Below, in pieces: positions 49,380 to 59,591 of a stretch of 64,000 nucleotides of DNA. Numbering within the stretch: position 1 is the stretch's first letter; every line of letters begins with the position of its first letter. This stretch comes from Candidatus Aramenus sp. CH1 (lineage in GTDB: Archaea > Thermoproteota > Thermoprotei_A > Sulfolobales > Sulfolobaceae), in NCBI GenBank assembly GCA_022678445.1, contig JALBWU010000004.1:124001-188000 (forward strand), given 5' to 3'. The translations under genes were made by a program, and so were the position numbers. The notes under the pieces are model-generated. The model had not been told where the DNA came from. It searched no databases and saw only the letters and a program-made list of their open reading frames with translations.

Positions 49380-49904
49380 ATGTTCACGAAGACCGGAGAC
49401 AACGGAGAAACTAACCTTAGGAACAAGAGAATAGGCAAGGATTCCCCTTTGGTCAAATTCCTAGGGGACATAGATGAGGCGAACTCCTTTATAGGACTTG
49501 CCGTTTCCAAGTTGACTTGGGACGACATGAGGAACGACTTGAAAAGGGTGCAGAGGGACCTATTTGTGTTAGGCGAGGAAGTGTCCACAGGGAAGGGGCT
49601 AGTGAACGAGAACTCGGTCAAGTGGTTGGAGGAAAGGACTGTCTACTACAGGAAGGAGAGTGGGCCCGTGAAACTCTTCGTGATACCGGGGGGATCGGAG
49701 GAGGCCTCAGCGCTACACGTTGCGAGGGCGGTTGTGAGGAGGGTGGAGAGGAACGCAGTGAAGTACTCGAAGGAGGTCGAGTTCAACAAGTGGGTGATAG
49801 TGTACTTGAACCGCCTCTCCTCCTTGATCTTCTCCATGGCAGTAGTTGCAAACAAGAGGAAAGGGGTACAAGAGGAGTACTACGACATAGGCAAGTTCTG
49901 GTAG
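49380..49904 (+). CDS. Cob(I)alamin adenosyltransferase, PduO type
   Basis: This 174-residue trimeric ATP:corrinoid adenosyltransferase begins [20 protein letters not shown] (ATP-binding N-terminal loop), continues [16 protein letters not shown], and has [26 protein letters not shown], the signature with the R-x3-R-x2-E cobalamin/ATP site. It makes adenosylcobalamin, a possible link to B12-dependent enzymes such as the radical SAM protein at 36 kb, although those usually use other cobalamins. The start at 49380 follows TATA spacing. Overlaps ttuA tail to tail by 25 nt. Confidence 0.92.
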   Translation: MFTKTGDNGETNLRNKRIGKDSPLVKFLGDIDEANSFIGLAVSKLTWDDMRNDLKRVQRDLFVLGEEVSTGKGLVNENSVKWLEERTVYYRKESGPVKLFVIPGGSEEASALHVARAVVRRVERNAVKYSKEVEFNKWVIVYLNRLSSLIFSMAVVANKRKGVQEEYYDIGKFW

Positions 49905-50839
49905 TTCAAGAGCCCCGACTTTATTAAAAGCTCGCAGTTCTTGCATATCTCCCTCCCGTAACTGGTGGGCTCGCCGCAGATCTTACAGCTCGGCAGTTCC
50001 TTCATCTCCGTCCTCTGCCTGAACTCCTCTGCTACCCTGTCGAACTCCTCCACTATGTTGAGCAGACTCCCTGGCCTCATGACCTCTAGGGCGTAAAGGA
50101 GGTCCCTTACCCTTGCCCTCAAGGTCGGGCGGGAAGAAATGTAGGGGCACTCCACTTCTTGGAACTCGAAGCCTTTGTAATAGGCGTACATGGTGGTCTC
50201 CCACTCGTAAACCTTCCTCAGGGGCTTCACCCTTAACACGAACTTGTCGCTGAGCTTCACGGGGACGTCGCCCACCCTTATTATCCTCTTAACGTCACCC
50301 CTCAAGAGGTTTATCACAATGGTCTGGGCCTCGTCGTCTAGGTTGTGTCCAGTGGCAACCAGGTCTGCCCTGACCTCCCTCCCAGCGTTGTTTATCAACT
50401 TCCTCCTGAATCCCCCACAGAAGGTGCAGGCAGAGACGTTAAGGCCCTTTCCCTTCGCCGACGAGACCATCTCGTCGAGGGTGTAGCCAACCTCAGCCTT
50501 AAACGACGTGGATATGAGCTCTATCCCTAGGTCTGACAAGTACTTGTTTAGCTTCTTAGCTTGGTCCTCCCTGTTGTAACCTTGAATTCCCTCAACTATG
50601 TTGAACGCTATCAGCCTCTTTGGATCCACAAAGGAGGCTAGGGCGTCTGCAAGTGTGAGGCTATCCTTACCGCCGGAAACCGCCAGGAGAACCTTATTGG
50701 CCCTAGTTATCCCCTGCTTTTCAGCTTCCCTTTTGACTCTCTCCCTAACGTCGCTTATAAAGCACTCCTTGCAGAGGTTCCTCCCAGTGTGGGGCTGATA
50801 AATTACAGCTTCCCTGGACTTGCATACGTTGCAGATCAC
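49880..50839 (-). CDS. TtuA/Ncs6-family tRNA 2-thiolation enzyme
   Basis: This 319-residue protein has an N-terminal zinc finger ([18 protein letters not shown]), PP-loop ATPase [18 protein letters not shown], catalytic/Fe-S cysteines in [33 protein letters not shown], and a C-terminal zinc finger ([16 protein letters not shown]). The family thiolates U34 (Ncs6) or U54 (TtuA) of tRNA using a ubiquitin-like sulfur carrier. Which position is modified cannot be told from motifs alone. For a hyperthermophile TtuA is attractive. ATGA-type overlap with the DUF211 gene upstream. Confidence 0.88.
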   Translation of the reverse strand: MICNVCKSREAVIYQPHTGRNLCKECFISDVRERVKREAEKQGITRANKVLLAVSGGKDSLTLADALASFVDPKRLIAFNIVEGIQGYNREDQAKKLNKYLSDLGIELISTSFKAEVGYTLDEMVSSAKGKGLNVSACTFCGGFRRKLINNAGREVRADLVATGHNLDDEAQTIVINLLRGDVKRIIRVGDVPVKLSDKFVLRVKPLRKVYEWETTMYAYYKGFEFQEVECPYISSRPTLRARVRDLLYALEVMRPGSLLNIVEEFDRVAEEFRQRTEMKELPSCKICGEPTSYGREICKNCELLIKSGLLNYQNLPMS

Positions 50840-51117
50840 TTTACTTTTCTCCCCTCAATTAGTCTTTTACCCCCTGCTACTTCGTCGATACTGTGTATTG
50901 CACACCCCTCTTCCTCCAGCGTCTTCTTAACTTCGTAGAAGTCTATGTTATCTCCCTCCACTACTATGCTTAACCCCATTGTCTCCACGTCCATGTCGGT
51001 GACCATGATGTTGACTCCGTCCACTCCATCCAGGGAGGTAAGCTTGCTGGCTAGGTCAATGATGCTGGAGCCCTTGATGGGCTTTAGCACGTCAAGAACA
51101 ATCCGCCGAATCGCCAA
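50836..51117 (-). CDS. DUF211 protein
   Basis: This 93-residue ferredoxin-like-fold protein reads [47 protein letters not shown] and [15 protein letters not shown], typical of the archaeal DUF211 family, which forms ACT-like oligomers in crystal structures. No role is established. It starts with a TTG at 51117 and is coupled to the tRNA-thiolation gene by a 4-nt overlap, so co-expression is likely. Confidence 0.82.
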   Translation of the reverse strand: MAIRRIVLDVLKPIKGSSIIDLASKLTSLDGVDGVNIMVTDMDVETMGLSIVVEGDNIDFYEVKKTLEEEGCAIHSIDEVAGGKRLIEGRKVK

Positions 51118-51163
51118 GTTAGATCAGATGTTATTGTGGAACAAAACGTTAAAAACTTAATTT

Positions 51164-51213
51164 ACGGAAGGACTTTAGTCCTTCGTAGATAGGGCGAAGT
51201 GTCGTTTAGCCCT
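51164..51213. other. Two adjacent hairpins between divergent promoters
   Basis: A perfect 7-bp stem with a tttA-type 4-nt loop (gaaggac/gtccttc, 51167-51184) is followed after six bases by a 5-bp stem (agggc/gccct, 51191-51213) with a 13-nt loop. Both lie in the non-coding gap of 189 bp between the DUF211 gene and the AdoMet decarboxylase gene. It could be a small RNA, a protein-binding operator or chance. No C/D or tRNA signature was found. Confidence 0.35.
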
Positions 51214-51262
51214 CAAATCATTTTTAAAAGAGATAAAAGGAAGACGTTGCCTCTAGGATAAA

Positions 51263-51300
51263 TTTAAATACAATTAGATAGAGGGGGTATATAAGGGGGG
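51263..51300 (+). promoter_or_regulatory. TATA box and ribosome-binding site of the AdoMet decarboxylase gene
   Basis: tttaaata at 51263-51270 predicts transcription near 51293, and aagggggg (51293-51300) sits six bases before the ATG at 51307. Unlike most single genes here, this one seems to have a short leader with a purine-rich site. Confidence 0.5.
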
Positions 51301-51306
51301 TTTCAC

Positions 51307-51681
51307 ATGATGGGGGTAAGGCTAAACTATTCGCCAAAAGTTGTCGGAAAGCAAGTTTACGGGAGCTTGTACGACTGCGATGAGGAGGTACTCAAGGACA
51401 CTGAGAGGCTAAAGGCAATAGTCACCAACGCTGCCAAGGAAGGGAACATGACGCTTCTAGACATCAGGTCGTGGAAGATAGGGGAGGGGGTAAGCGTGGT
51501 CGCAATAGTGCTGGAGAGCCACATAACCATTCATACCTGGCCCGAGTACAAGTTTGCTACCGTGGACGTCTACTCCTGCGGTGCCCACACGGATCCAAAG
51601 AGGGCTTTCGAGTACATTGTCTCCGAGCTAAAGGCAAAGAGGTATACCATGAAAGAGGCTGATAGGTCATCGGAGTTCTGA
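51307..51681 (+). CDS. speH: S-adenosylmethionine decarboxylase proenzyme (SpeH type)
   Basis: This 124-residue pyruvoyl enzyme self-cleaves between Glu70 and Ser71 in [15 protein letters not shown]. Ser71 becomes the pyruvoyl group. [15 protein letters not shown] supplies the catalytic cysteine. It makes decarboxylated AdoMet for spermidine. Crenarchaea also have a close paralogue that is an arginine decarboxylase; the length of 124 and the position near the DGGGP synthase gene match, from memory, the AdoMet enzyme of S. solfataricus. The arginine decarboxylase remains the alternative. Confidence 0.82.
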   Translation: MMGVRLNYSPKVVGKQVYGSLYDCDEEVLKDTERLKAIVTNAAKEGNMTLLDIRSWKIGEGVSVVAIVLESHITIHTWPEYKFATVDVYSCGAHTDPKRAFEYIVSELKAKRYTMKEADRSSEF

Positions 51682-52571
51682 TAGTAGGAGGAGGGATAGC
51701 GGGGCTAATTACGGGCTACAGGCTGAGGGACAGAGACCCAATAGTTTTTGACAGGAGGCGTTTTCCTGGAAAGAAGTGCACTGGGATCATAAGTTACGGG
51801 ACTTTCCTAAAGCTAGGCATTAGCAAGGAGTTCGTTGACAGGGAGTTTAGGTCTATACACGTGGTCGTGAACGGCAAGTACCACGTGTACTTTAACGTAA
51901 ACGTGGTAAGGCTTAACAGGGAGAAACTTGAAACTTGGCTCTCCAACGAGCTAAAGGTGAGGAGGCCAGTCAACGCGGAAGTCGTGGGAGAAGGGGAGGT
52001 AGTAGCTAACGGAGAGAGGTTCAAGGGCGAGGTAATTGACGCGTCCGGGTGGAAGGGAAAGGCAAAGTGGGTAAGGGCAATAGAGTACGAATACGAGCCC
52101 GTAGACGCGGAGGAAATAACGGTGTTCATTGACGATAGGAACCCCGGCGGTTTCTCTTGGGTGGTTCCTTTGCCGGAAAAGACCTTAGCAGGGAGCCTCG
52201 GATACTCAAGCGTAGAGCAGTTCGTGCCGAAGCTCGAGAAGAGGGTCTTGGGGATACACGGCGGGGCAATACCCAGAGTCAAGCCTAGGTACGTGAGAAA
52301 CGGGGTGGGCGACTGCACGGGACTAATTAAGACCTTTACTGGAGGAGGAATATTTTCCATTGCGGAACTGTCCCAAGTGGTTCTCACCCCTAAGTACGAG
52401 GAGAAGTTCAACCAGCTCTCCAGGGAGATATCCCTGCAGTACAGGCTCACGTCGTTTCTAGAGAAGACGTGGAAGTACTCCCTTGGGCTGGCAAAGCTGT
52501 TCGACAGAAAGACGTTAAACGTGGGCTCCGAGTTCGACTTCCACTCACTTCTTCTGAGAGTTCCTCACTAA
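51678..52571 (+). CDS. GGR-like FAD-dependent reductase, with non-canonical start
   Basis: The Rossmann motif [18 protein letters not shown] and [11 protein letters not shown] (like the P-G-x-K-C-x-G-x-I-S of geranylgeranyl reductases), and later [16 protein letters not shown], show an FAD reductase of that superfamily. The first ATG/GTG/TTG in frame is a GTG at 51861, after the FAD motif, and TAG at 51663 closes the frame upstream. CTG at 51678 overlaps the speH stop as CTGA and gives [10 protein letters not shown] (297 residues); ATC at 51669 is another candidate. It is shorter than full GGR (about 400-450). Neighbouring DGGGP synthase suggests a role in isoprenoid lipid saturation. Confidence 0.72.
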   Translation: MIVGGGIAGLITGYRLRDRDPIVFDRRRFPGKKCTGIISYGTFLKLGISKEFVDREFRSIHVVVNGKYHVYFNVNVVRLNREKLETWLSNELKVRRPVNAEVVGEGEVVANGERFKGEVIDASGWKGKAKWVRAIEYEYEPVDAEEITVFIDDRNPGGFSWVVPLPEKTLAGSLGYSSVEQFVPKLEKRVLGIHGGAIPRVKPRYVRNGVGDCTGLIKTFTGGGIFSIAELSQVVLTPKYEEKFNQLSREISLQYRLTSFLEKTWKYSLGLAKLFDRKTLNVGSEFDFHSLLLRVPH

Positions 52572-52739
52572 GTTGTAGCAACCCTCTCCCTTCTCTATTA
52601 CTCCCAGCTCAATTAGCTTAGCGATTACCTTTTCTGGCTCCCTTATCCCCAAGCCCTTAAGCTCCCTAACAGCCAGTATCTCCCCCACTGACACGTTTGC
52701 CTCGAAGTACTTCTTAGCCTTCTCTAAGTCGCTGTCCAT
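52545..52739 (-). CDS. Small winged-helix-like protein
   Basis: This 64-residue protein reads [19 protein letters not shown], then [30 protein letters not shown]. Helix-turn-helix spacing followed by a short hairpin suggests a minimal winged helix. It could bind DNA or another protein. It starts at the ATG at 52739 with a promoter-like box about 26 nt upstream and overlaps the flavoprotein gene end by 27 nt. No known family assigned. Confidence 0.6.
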   Translation of the reverse strand: MDSDLEKAKKYFEANVSVGEILAVRELKGLGIREPEKVIAKLIELGVIEKGEGCYNLVRNSQKK

Positions 52740-52776
52740 ATCTAGATTTATTTACCTTTGTTCCTTTAACGTTATC

Positions 52777-53631
52777 GTGAATCCTTACCTCAAGCTAATT
52801 AGAATCCACAACGTCGTTGGGGCGTCTATAGGAGACTTCGCCGGCTACGTTGTAGCCTCCCACTGGCACCTCCTCCCGGAGAGGCTCTTGCTCTCCACGC
52901 TCGTGGTGGCCCTCGTAGCCATGGGAGGTTACGTCATAAACGACGTGTTTGACGTGGAGATAGACAAAATAAACAAGCCAGACAGGCCCATCCCCTCCGG
53001 GCAGGTGTCCTTGAGGAACGCTACAGTCTTGGCTTACTCTGGCTTCGCTTTTGGAACTGCGATTTCCATAGCCTTGGGATACATACAGGCGCTAGTGTCG
53101 GCGGTCACGTCCATTTTGCTCTACTGGTACGCCAAGTCGCTAAAGAGGACAGGGTTACCTGGCAACCTAGTCGTAGCGCTGACAACTGCCCTGTCCTTAT
53201 TTTACGGGGGGCTAGCGTACTATCAAGGGAACTGGGCCGTCCTGGTTTTCATACCAACCACCTATTCCTTTCTCCTCACCTTGGCAAGGGAGATAGTGAA
53301 GGGGATAGAGGACTACGTTGGGGACAAGGCATATGGTGTTAGAACCTTGGCTACAACTCTAGGAGTAGAGAGGGCGTGGGACGTGGCTAGGGCCCTCCTA
53401 CTCGTCGTACTGATAACTTCACCCCTACCCTACTTCCTGGGGTTCAACGTTATCTACCTAATCCTTATGGTGCCGTTCTGGTACGTAACGCTTAAGTCTC
53501 TACTTCAGCCAAAGACCATCGAAGGAGGAGGAAAGGCAAGGGCGTACTTGAAGGGATCGGCCTTCATTGGCATAGTGGCCTTTGCCCTAGGGGCCGTTCC
53601 ACTCGATCTCCTTGTCAATCATTTTCCTTAG
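52777..53631 (+). CDS. Digeranylgeranylglyceryl phosphate synthase (UbiA family)
   Basis: This 284-residue polytopic prenyltransferase has the first Asp-rich motif NDVFDVEIDKINKPDRPIPSG (about residues 54-73) and the second in EDYVGDKAYGVRTLATTLG. It adds the second geranylgeranyl chain to GGGP, building archaeol-type lipids at the membrane. Length and the N-terminal PYLKLIRIHNVVGA match the archaeal DGGGPS group rather than heme- or quinone-type UbiA. GTG start at 52777, with gatttattta 26 nt upstream. Tail overlaps the next gene by 45 nt. Confidence 0.88.
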   Translation: MNPYLKLIRIHNVVGASIGDFAGYVVASHWHLLPERLLLSTLVVALVAMGGYVINDVFDVEIDKINKPDRPIPSGQVSLRNATVLAYSGFAFGTAISIALGYIQALVSAVTSILLYWYAKSLKRTGLPGNLVVALTTALSLFYGGLAYYQGNWAVLVFIPTTYSFLLTLAREIVKGIEDYVGDKAYGVRTLATTLGVERAWDVARALLLVVLITSPLPYFLGFNVIYLILMVPFWYVTLKSLLQPKTIEGGGKARAYLKGSAFIGIVAFALGAVPLDLLVNHFP

Positions 53632-54552
53632 GCCTGCCTTTACTCCTACAACCCTGACGTTGACGTTTCCCTTCTTCGGGAGGAGTACTTCGTAGTCTAT
53701 CCTGGACTTGCTCTTTACCTCTCCAAAAGACCTAAAGTGAACCGTGATCCCGTTTACCATCACGTTCACTAGAACCTTATCGAGCTGGATCTCGCTCCCG
53801 TTCTCTATGCTCAGGAAAAGCCTCTGGTTGCTGACCTTCCCGTCTACTTGCAGGTCTATGCTCGGCGACTCGGTCTTTGCAGTGTAGTAAAGGTAAACGA
53901 AGGCGGGGCACTTGGGCTGGGAAGGCCTACTGTCGTGGACTACGCTTATTACCCTGTTCTCGTTGGTCTCGATCTCTTCCGCGTCCTTGCTGTTGCTTAC
54001 CTCTGCTATAAGGGAGCTGTCACCGTATACCTTTAACGAGGACCGGTTTGGGTTCTTCAAGAGTATGTAGCCTCTCTCGACGTTCTTGAAGGATATTGAC
54101 TCTGACGGCCTCAGTATTAAGGTCCCGGCCATTGCTGAGAACCTTGTGTGAAAGTGCGGTACGTTGTACATGAGGACGCTACTTACAAAGTTCACCACTA
54201 AGGGCTCCAGCGAAATTGACGTCACCACGAACTCGTTCTTGCCCTGTTTTACCAAGTGGGTCACGTCGAACACGTGGATGGCGTATACCTTTCCGTCGTA
54301 CTCGACTAAGTAGTTTGGCTTGAACTCCCTCGTTAACGAAAAGTTGTTGATCCAGAGCCTCCACTTCACTAGTCTATTGTTGGTCTCAGTTCCCACTACA
54401 ATGTAGCTTTTATGGGGCTCGTTTTCCGCGAAAAAGTTGAACCCCGCCTCCTTGTTTTCCGCTCCTAGCTTTACTGCCCTTAATGACGAGGAGTAGTCAA
54501 TTGTGCCCTCAAAGTCTCCCTCGTCAAAGGTCAATAGTTCTCCAATTGGCAT
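53587..54552 (-). CDS. Large beta-rich hypothetical protein
   Basis: This 321-residue protein has no signal peptide or membrane span and a strand-rich pattern throughout (WRLWINNFSLTREF, GKVYAIHVFDVTHLVKQGKNEFVV, RLFLSIENGSEI, KVLVNVMVNGITVHF). The middle recalls the jelly-roll accessory domains of carbohydrate enzymes, but I see no catalytic motif. It may be a cytosolic structural or binding protein. Own promoter (tattttattt at 54575-54584) 26 nt before the ATG. I do not recognise the family. Confidence 0.6.
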   Translation of the reverse strand: MPIGELLTFDEGDFEGTIDYSSSLRAVKLGAENKEAGFNFFAENEPHKSYIVVGTETNNRLVKWRLWINNFSLTREFKPNYLVEYDGKVYAIHVFDVTHLVKQGKNEFVVTSISLEPLVVNFVSSVLMYNVPHFHTRFSAMAGTLILRPSESISFKNVERGYILLKNPNRSSLKVYGDSSLIAEVSNSKDAEEIETNENRVISVVHDSRPSQPKCPAFVYLYYTAKTESPSIDLQVDGKVSNQRLFLSIENGSEIQLDKVLVNVMVNGITVHFRSFGEVKSKSRIDYEVLLPKKGNVNVRVVGVKAGLRKMIDKEIEWNGP

Positions 54553-54585
54553 ATAATATAAACCGATGGCAGGAAAATAAAATAA

Positions 54586-55362
54586 ATGTTGAGAAAGGTC
54601 TTCTCGATCATAAGCAAGTCTAACGTGGTCGTAGAGGTGCTCGACGCCAGAGAGCCAGAGCTTACTAGATCAAAGACGATAGAGGGGTTCTCCAAGGAGA
54701 AGGGGAAGAAGCTACTGCTTGCAATTAACAAGGGGGACCTAGTCCCAAGGGACGTGTCGGAGAAGTGGAAGGAGTACTTCGCAAGCCAAGGCCTTAGGGT
54801 CGTGTACTTGTCGGCAACAGGGCACATGGGTACCATGGTGCTGAGGAGGGAGATAAAACAGCTCCTTTTGGGAAAGGAGGGAATTGTCTGCTTCGTAGGC
54901 TACCCCAAGACAGGGAAATCCTCCATCATTAACGCGTTGAAGGGCAGGCACTCTGCCTCCACCTCAGCTCATCCCATGGAGATAGGTTACACCAAGGCCC
55001 CACAGCTCTTCAAAATAGACAGCAAGATCTACGCGTGGGACACCCCAGGCGTCATACCGCCTGAGGGCGATCCTGTGGAGAGGATAATCAGGGGGTACTC
55101 GGTGGACGAAATGGAGGATCCCGTGAAGGCTGCCGTCCTCCTCATTAAGAGGATAGAAGGTTTCGACAGGAAGTCCCTAGAGGAGGTTTACGGAGAGTAC
55201 AGGAACCCCTACGACCTCCTCGCCAAGATAGCACTGAAGAGGGGGTGGATATACAAGAAGGACAAAGAGCCCAACATAGAGGAGGCCGCCAAGGCGGTGA
55301 TAAGGGATTACCACGAAGGCAAAATAATTTATTTCAGTCTTCCACCACAGAGAAGTAGATGA
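54586..55362 (+). CDS. Circularly permuted GTPase (YlqF/RbgA-like)
   Basis: In this 258-residue protein the G motifs occur in permuted order: G4 [12 protein letters not shown] at about residue 45-56, then G5-like LSATGHMG, G1 [17 protein letters not shown] at about 103, G3 WDTPGVIPP. This is the YlqF/Lsg1/Nog2 group, ribosome-assembly GTPases. The C-terminal helical domain is short. It overlaps the next gene by 4 nt. TATA-like atataatata (54551-54560) precedes the ATG by about 30 nt. Confidence 0.9.
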   Translation: MLRKVFSIISKSNVVVEVLDAREPELTRSKTIEGFSKEKGKKLLLAINKGDLVPRDVSEKWKEYFASQGLRVVYLSATGHMGTMVLRREIKQLLLGKEGIVCFVGYPKTGKSSIINALKGRHSASTSAHPMEIGYTKAPQLFKIDSKIYAWDTPGVIPPEGDPVERIIRGYSVDEMEDPVKAAVLLIKRIEGFDRKSLEEVYGEYRNPYDLLAKIALKRGWIYKKDKEPNIEEAAKAVIRDYHEGKIIYFSLPPQRSR

Positions 55363-55844
55363 AGGTCAAAGTAGTAATATACGACGCGGACAAGACCCTC
55401 TGGGACCACTACAACATCTCCGAGTTTCAAGAGCCCATAAAGGTGATAAACAGGGACGAAATTGAGGACGCGGAGGGGAGGAAGTTAAGGGTGTTTCCGG
55501 ACGTAAGGAGTACGTTAGAGGAGCTAAAGAGGAGGAACTTGACAATTGCCATGGCCACGTGGAACTTCCCGGAAAAGGCCGAGAGGATACTCGAGATCCT
55601 GGACTTGAGGAGGTACTTTGACGTTGTGGTAGCAAGGGACTTCCCCTACAAGTTTGTCATGATAAACGAGATACTTTCGGAGCTCAGGAGGAGGGGAATT
55701 TACACCAAGCCAGAGGACGTGGTATTCGTAGACGACAGGAGGGCACACTTTGGCAACGTCTGGCTCTACGTCGGGAGGGTGAAGTGCGTGGAGATGTGGA
55801 GGGACATATCATCTCACTCTGAAATCTTGAAGTTAATTGAGTAA
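55359..55844 (+). CDS. HAD-superfamily phosphatase, MDP-1-like
   Basis: In this 161-residue protein, motif I is [15 protein letters not shown] (nucleophile D and general acid D), motif II near TIAMATWNF, and motif [17 protein letters not shown]. The DxDxTLW form is that of magnesium-dependent phosphatase 1. The substrate is unknown; protein phosphotyrosine or sugar phosphates are known for the family. ATGA-coupled to the GTPase gene. Confidence 0.85.
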   Translation: MKVKVVIYDADKTLWDHYNISEFQEPIKVINRDEIEDAEGRKLRVFPDVRSTLEELKRRNLTIAMATWNFPEKAERILEILDLRRYFDVVVARDFPYKFVMINEILSELRRRGIYTKPEDVVFVDDRRAHFGNVWLYVGRVKCVEMWRDISSHSEILKLIE

Positions 55845-55926
55845 AAAGTTATCAACTTTAAAAACGTTATATCCTTTAAAAATTTTAGACATTCTGTATT
55901 CAGTGATTTACATTCCCATAACAAAG

Positions 55927-55935
55927 CTTAAAAAT
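55927..55935 (+). promoter_or_regulatory. Putative promoter of the ilv operon
   Basis: cttaaaaat predicts transcription from about 55957, some 130 nt before ilvB, which leaves room for the small ORF at 55974. The 230-bp gap also contains other AT-rich boxes, so the choice is tentative. Confidence 0.4.
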
Positions 55936-55973
55936 GGTAATTGGCACTTTATTTGAAGTGGAAAGGATGATGG

Positions 55974-56081
55974 GTGGCTATACCCTCCAAGTCGAATAAC
56001 TTTTCCAAAAAATCTAGTTCTAAGTCAAGGAACAACTTCGCCAAAAGTAATGGGCTTGCGTATATTATTCTCGACAGGTGA
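55974..56081 (+). CDS. Possible 35-residue leader ORF upstream of ilvB
   Basis: GTG GCT ATA opens a 35-codon frame rich in Ser, Lys and Asn (AIPSKSNNFSKKSSSKSRNNF) and ending in GLAYIILDR. Its TGA lies inside the AGGTGATC ribosome-binding site of ilvB, so translating ribosomes would terminate next to the ilvB start, the geometry of translational coupling. The end has two Ile and one Leu codons, modest for an amino-acid-sensing leader. It may be a real small protein, a regulatory uORF or chance. Confidence 0.4.
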   Translation: MAIPSKSNNFSKKSSSKSRNNFAKSNGLAYIILDR

Positions 56082-56086
56082 TCAAG

Positions 56087-57782
56087 GTGCCTAGCGGTGC
56101 GAGAATCTTAGTTGATTCTCTAAAAAGAGAAGGAGTAAAGGTAGTGTTTGGAATACCAGGACTGTGGAACATGCCCTTCTACGACGAGCTCTTTTACGAC
56201 ATCCAAAACGGGGAAATAAGACACGTGTTAATGAGGCATGAACAGGCTGCTGCCCACGCCGCTGACGGTTATGCGAGGGCGTCCGGCGTTCCAGGAGTAT
56301 GCACGGCCACTTCTGGGCCCGGAGCAACTAACTTGGTCACAGGATTTATCACAGCGTACTGGGACAGCTCCCCCATAATAGGGATAACTGGGCAGGTAGT
56401 GAGGTCTGTAATAGGAAAGATGGCGTTCCAAGAATCCGATAACCCTGGCATCTTTAAGGACATAGCCAAGTACGTGGTGCAAGTAAAGGACATCCACGAG
56501 ATACCCCAGTGGGTAAAGAACGCTTTCTACATAGCCACAACGGGCAGGCCAGGGCCCGTGTTAATAGACATACCAAGGGATGTACAGTTGGAGAAAGTTG
56601 AGGACATAGAGTGGCCAGAGAAGCCCTTAGTGCGGGGATACAAGCCCTTCAAGACGGTGATAGACCCCGTGAAAATAAAGAAGGCAGCTGAGCTGCTGTT
56701 GAACGCTGAAAAACCAATAATCTTGGCGGGAACGGGAGTGATGTGGTCAGGAGCAACGCCAGAGGTTCTCAAGTTAGCTGAGCTATTGGGTTCGCCAATA
56801 ATTTCTACCCTTCCTGGTAAGTCCGCTATACCTCACGACCATCCACTGTACGTAGGTCCCATGGGCTACTACGGAAGGGCTGAAGCGTCGATGGCCGCCC
56901 TAGAATCAGACGTGATGCTGGTAGTAGGGGCCAGGTTCAGCGACAGGACTGTCACCTCTTACGACGAACTGGTGGAGACGAGGAAGAAGTTCATCATGGT
57001 CAACGTAGACCCCACGGACGCCGAGAGAGCCATTAAGGTTGACGTAGCCCTGCCAGGAGACGCCAAGATAATACTGATGGAGCTAATCGACGCAGTAGCG
57101 AAGCTTGGAAGCAAAAAGGACCACACTGCGTGGCAGAAGAGGGTTAAGGAACTAAAGGAGTACTACGCCCAGTTCTACTACCACGATGAACCAAACAAAA
57201 TGAAGCCGTGGAAGGTACTTAAGACGATCAGGAACGCCATACCTAGGGACTCCATAGTCACTACTGGAGTGGGCCAGCACCAGATGTGGTCTGAGGTGTT
57301 CTGGGAAGTCCTGGAGCCCAGGACTTTCATCTCCTCTACGGGAATGGGCACCATGGGCTTTGGTCTACCGGCTGCCATGGGAGCTAAGCTAGCTAGACCA
57401 GACAAGGTTGTAGTAGACCTAGACGGTGACGGCTCCTTCATGATGACCGGAAACAACTTAGCTACTGCAGTTGACGAGCACATCCCCGTAATATCCGTCA
57501 TATTTGACAACAGGACCCTAGGCCTAGTAAGGCAGGTACAAGACTTGTTCCAGAGCAAAAGGATAGTAGGAGTAGACTATGGTCCATCTCCAGACTTCGT
57601 GAAGTACGCCGAGGCTTTCGGAGCCTTGGGCTTCAACGCGACCAGTTACGAAGAGCTAGAGAAATCCATAAAGACCGCGATTAAGGAGGACATGCCAGCT
57701 GTAATTAGAGTCCCAATAGATAAGGAAGAACTAGCCTTACCCACATTACCTCCGGGTGGAAGGTTAAAACAGGTGATCGTAC

Positions 57783-57805
<23 letters not shown>
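56087..57805 (+). CDS. ilvB: Acetolactate synthase large subunit
   Basis: This 572-residue ThDP enzyme makes acetolactate and acetohydroxybutyrate. The catalytic glutamate is in LMRHEQAAAHAADGYARASG, FAD-domain text follows, and the ThDP motif is DLDGDGSFMMTGNNLATAV. I start it at the GTG at 56087 (MPSGARILVDSLK) because AGGTGATC at 56076-56083 is an ideal ribosome-binding site for it. The GTG at 56078 lies within that site. First enzyme gene of ilvB-ilvN-ilvC. Confidence 0.92.
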
Positions 57806-59142
<1,337 letters not shown>

Positions 59143-59159
59143 TTTTTATAAAACTACTT

Positions 59160-59591
59160 GTGAATTCAAGAAAGGCTAAGGGTAGTAACGTAGAAAGACA
59201 AGTTTTGTCCCTTTTGAGGGACAGGGGTTTTGCGGTGGTTAGGGCACCGGCTAGCGGAAGCAAGAGGAAAGACCCGGCCCCAGACATCATAGCGCTAAAA
59301 CTTGGACAGATTGTCCTCATAGAGATGAAGAGCAGGAAACAGGGGAAAGTGTACATAACGAGGGAACAAGCTGAGGGCATAGCGGAGTTCGCAAGGAAGA
59401 GCGGTGGCGAGCTCTTTATAGGGGTCAAGTTACCTAGGCTACTCAAGTTCGTCCCGTTCTCAAAGGTAAAGAGGACAGAGGGAGGTAACTACGTAGTCGA
59501 CGAAGAGCTCATAGAGGAAGGACTAGACATAGACGGCCTCACTAGGTACGTAGAGGCCAAAATAAGCAAGACGTTGGACTCATTCTTCTGA
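59160..59591 (+). CDS. hjc: Holliday junction resolvase Hjc
   Basis: This 143-residue nuclease-fold enzyme starts MNSRKAKGSNVERQVLSLL (GTG start) and continues GFAVVRAPASGSKRKDPAPDII and IVLIEMKSRKQGK. The catalytic E12-like, D and E-x-K residues of the archaeal Hjc family are all visible. It cuts four-way junctions symmetrically. It is convergent, with a 12-nt overlap, with the gene for PINA, a junction-branch-migration ATPase reported to interact with Hjc in Sulfolobus islandicus. Confidence 0.94.
   Translation: MNSRKAKGSNVERQVLSLLRDRGFAVVRAPASGSKRKDPAPDIIALKLGQIVLIEMKSRKQGKVYITREQAEGIAEFARKSGGELFIGVKLPRLLKFVPFSKVKRTEGGNYVVDEELIEEGLDIDGLTRYVEAKISKTLDSFF

Noticed and set aside
51164-51213. 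Hairpins as a single CRISPR repeat or tRNA remnant
   Set aside because: There is no repetition with spacers, no Sulfolobales repeat sequence and no cloverleaf or CCA end.
55974-56081. Classic bacterial attenuator for ilv
   Set aside because: No run of branched-chain codons and no terminator hairpin follows; only the coupling geometry is left as a finding.
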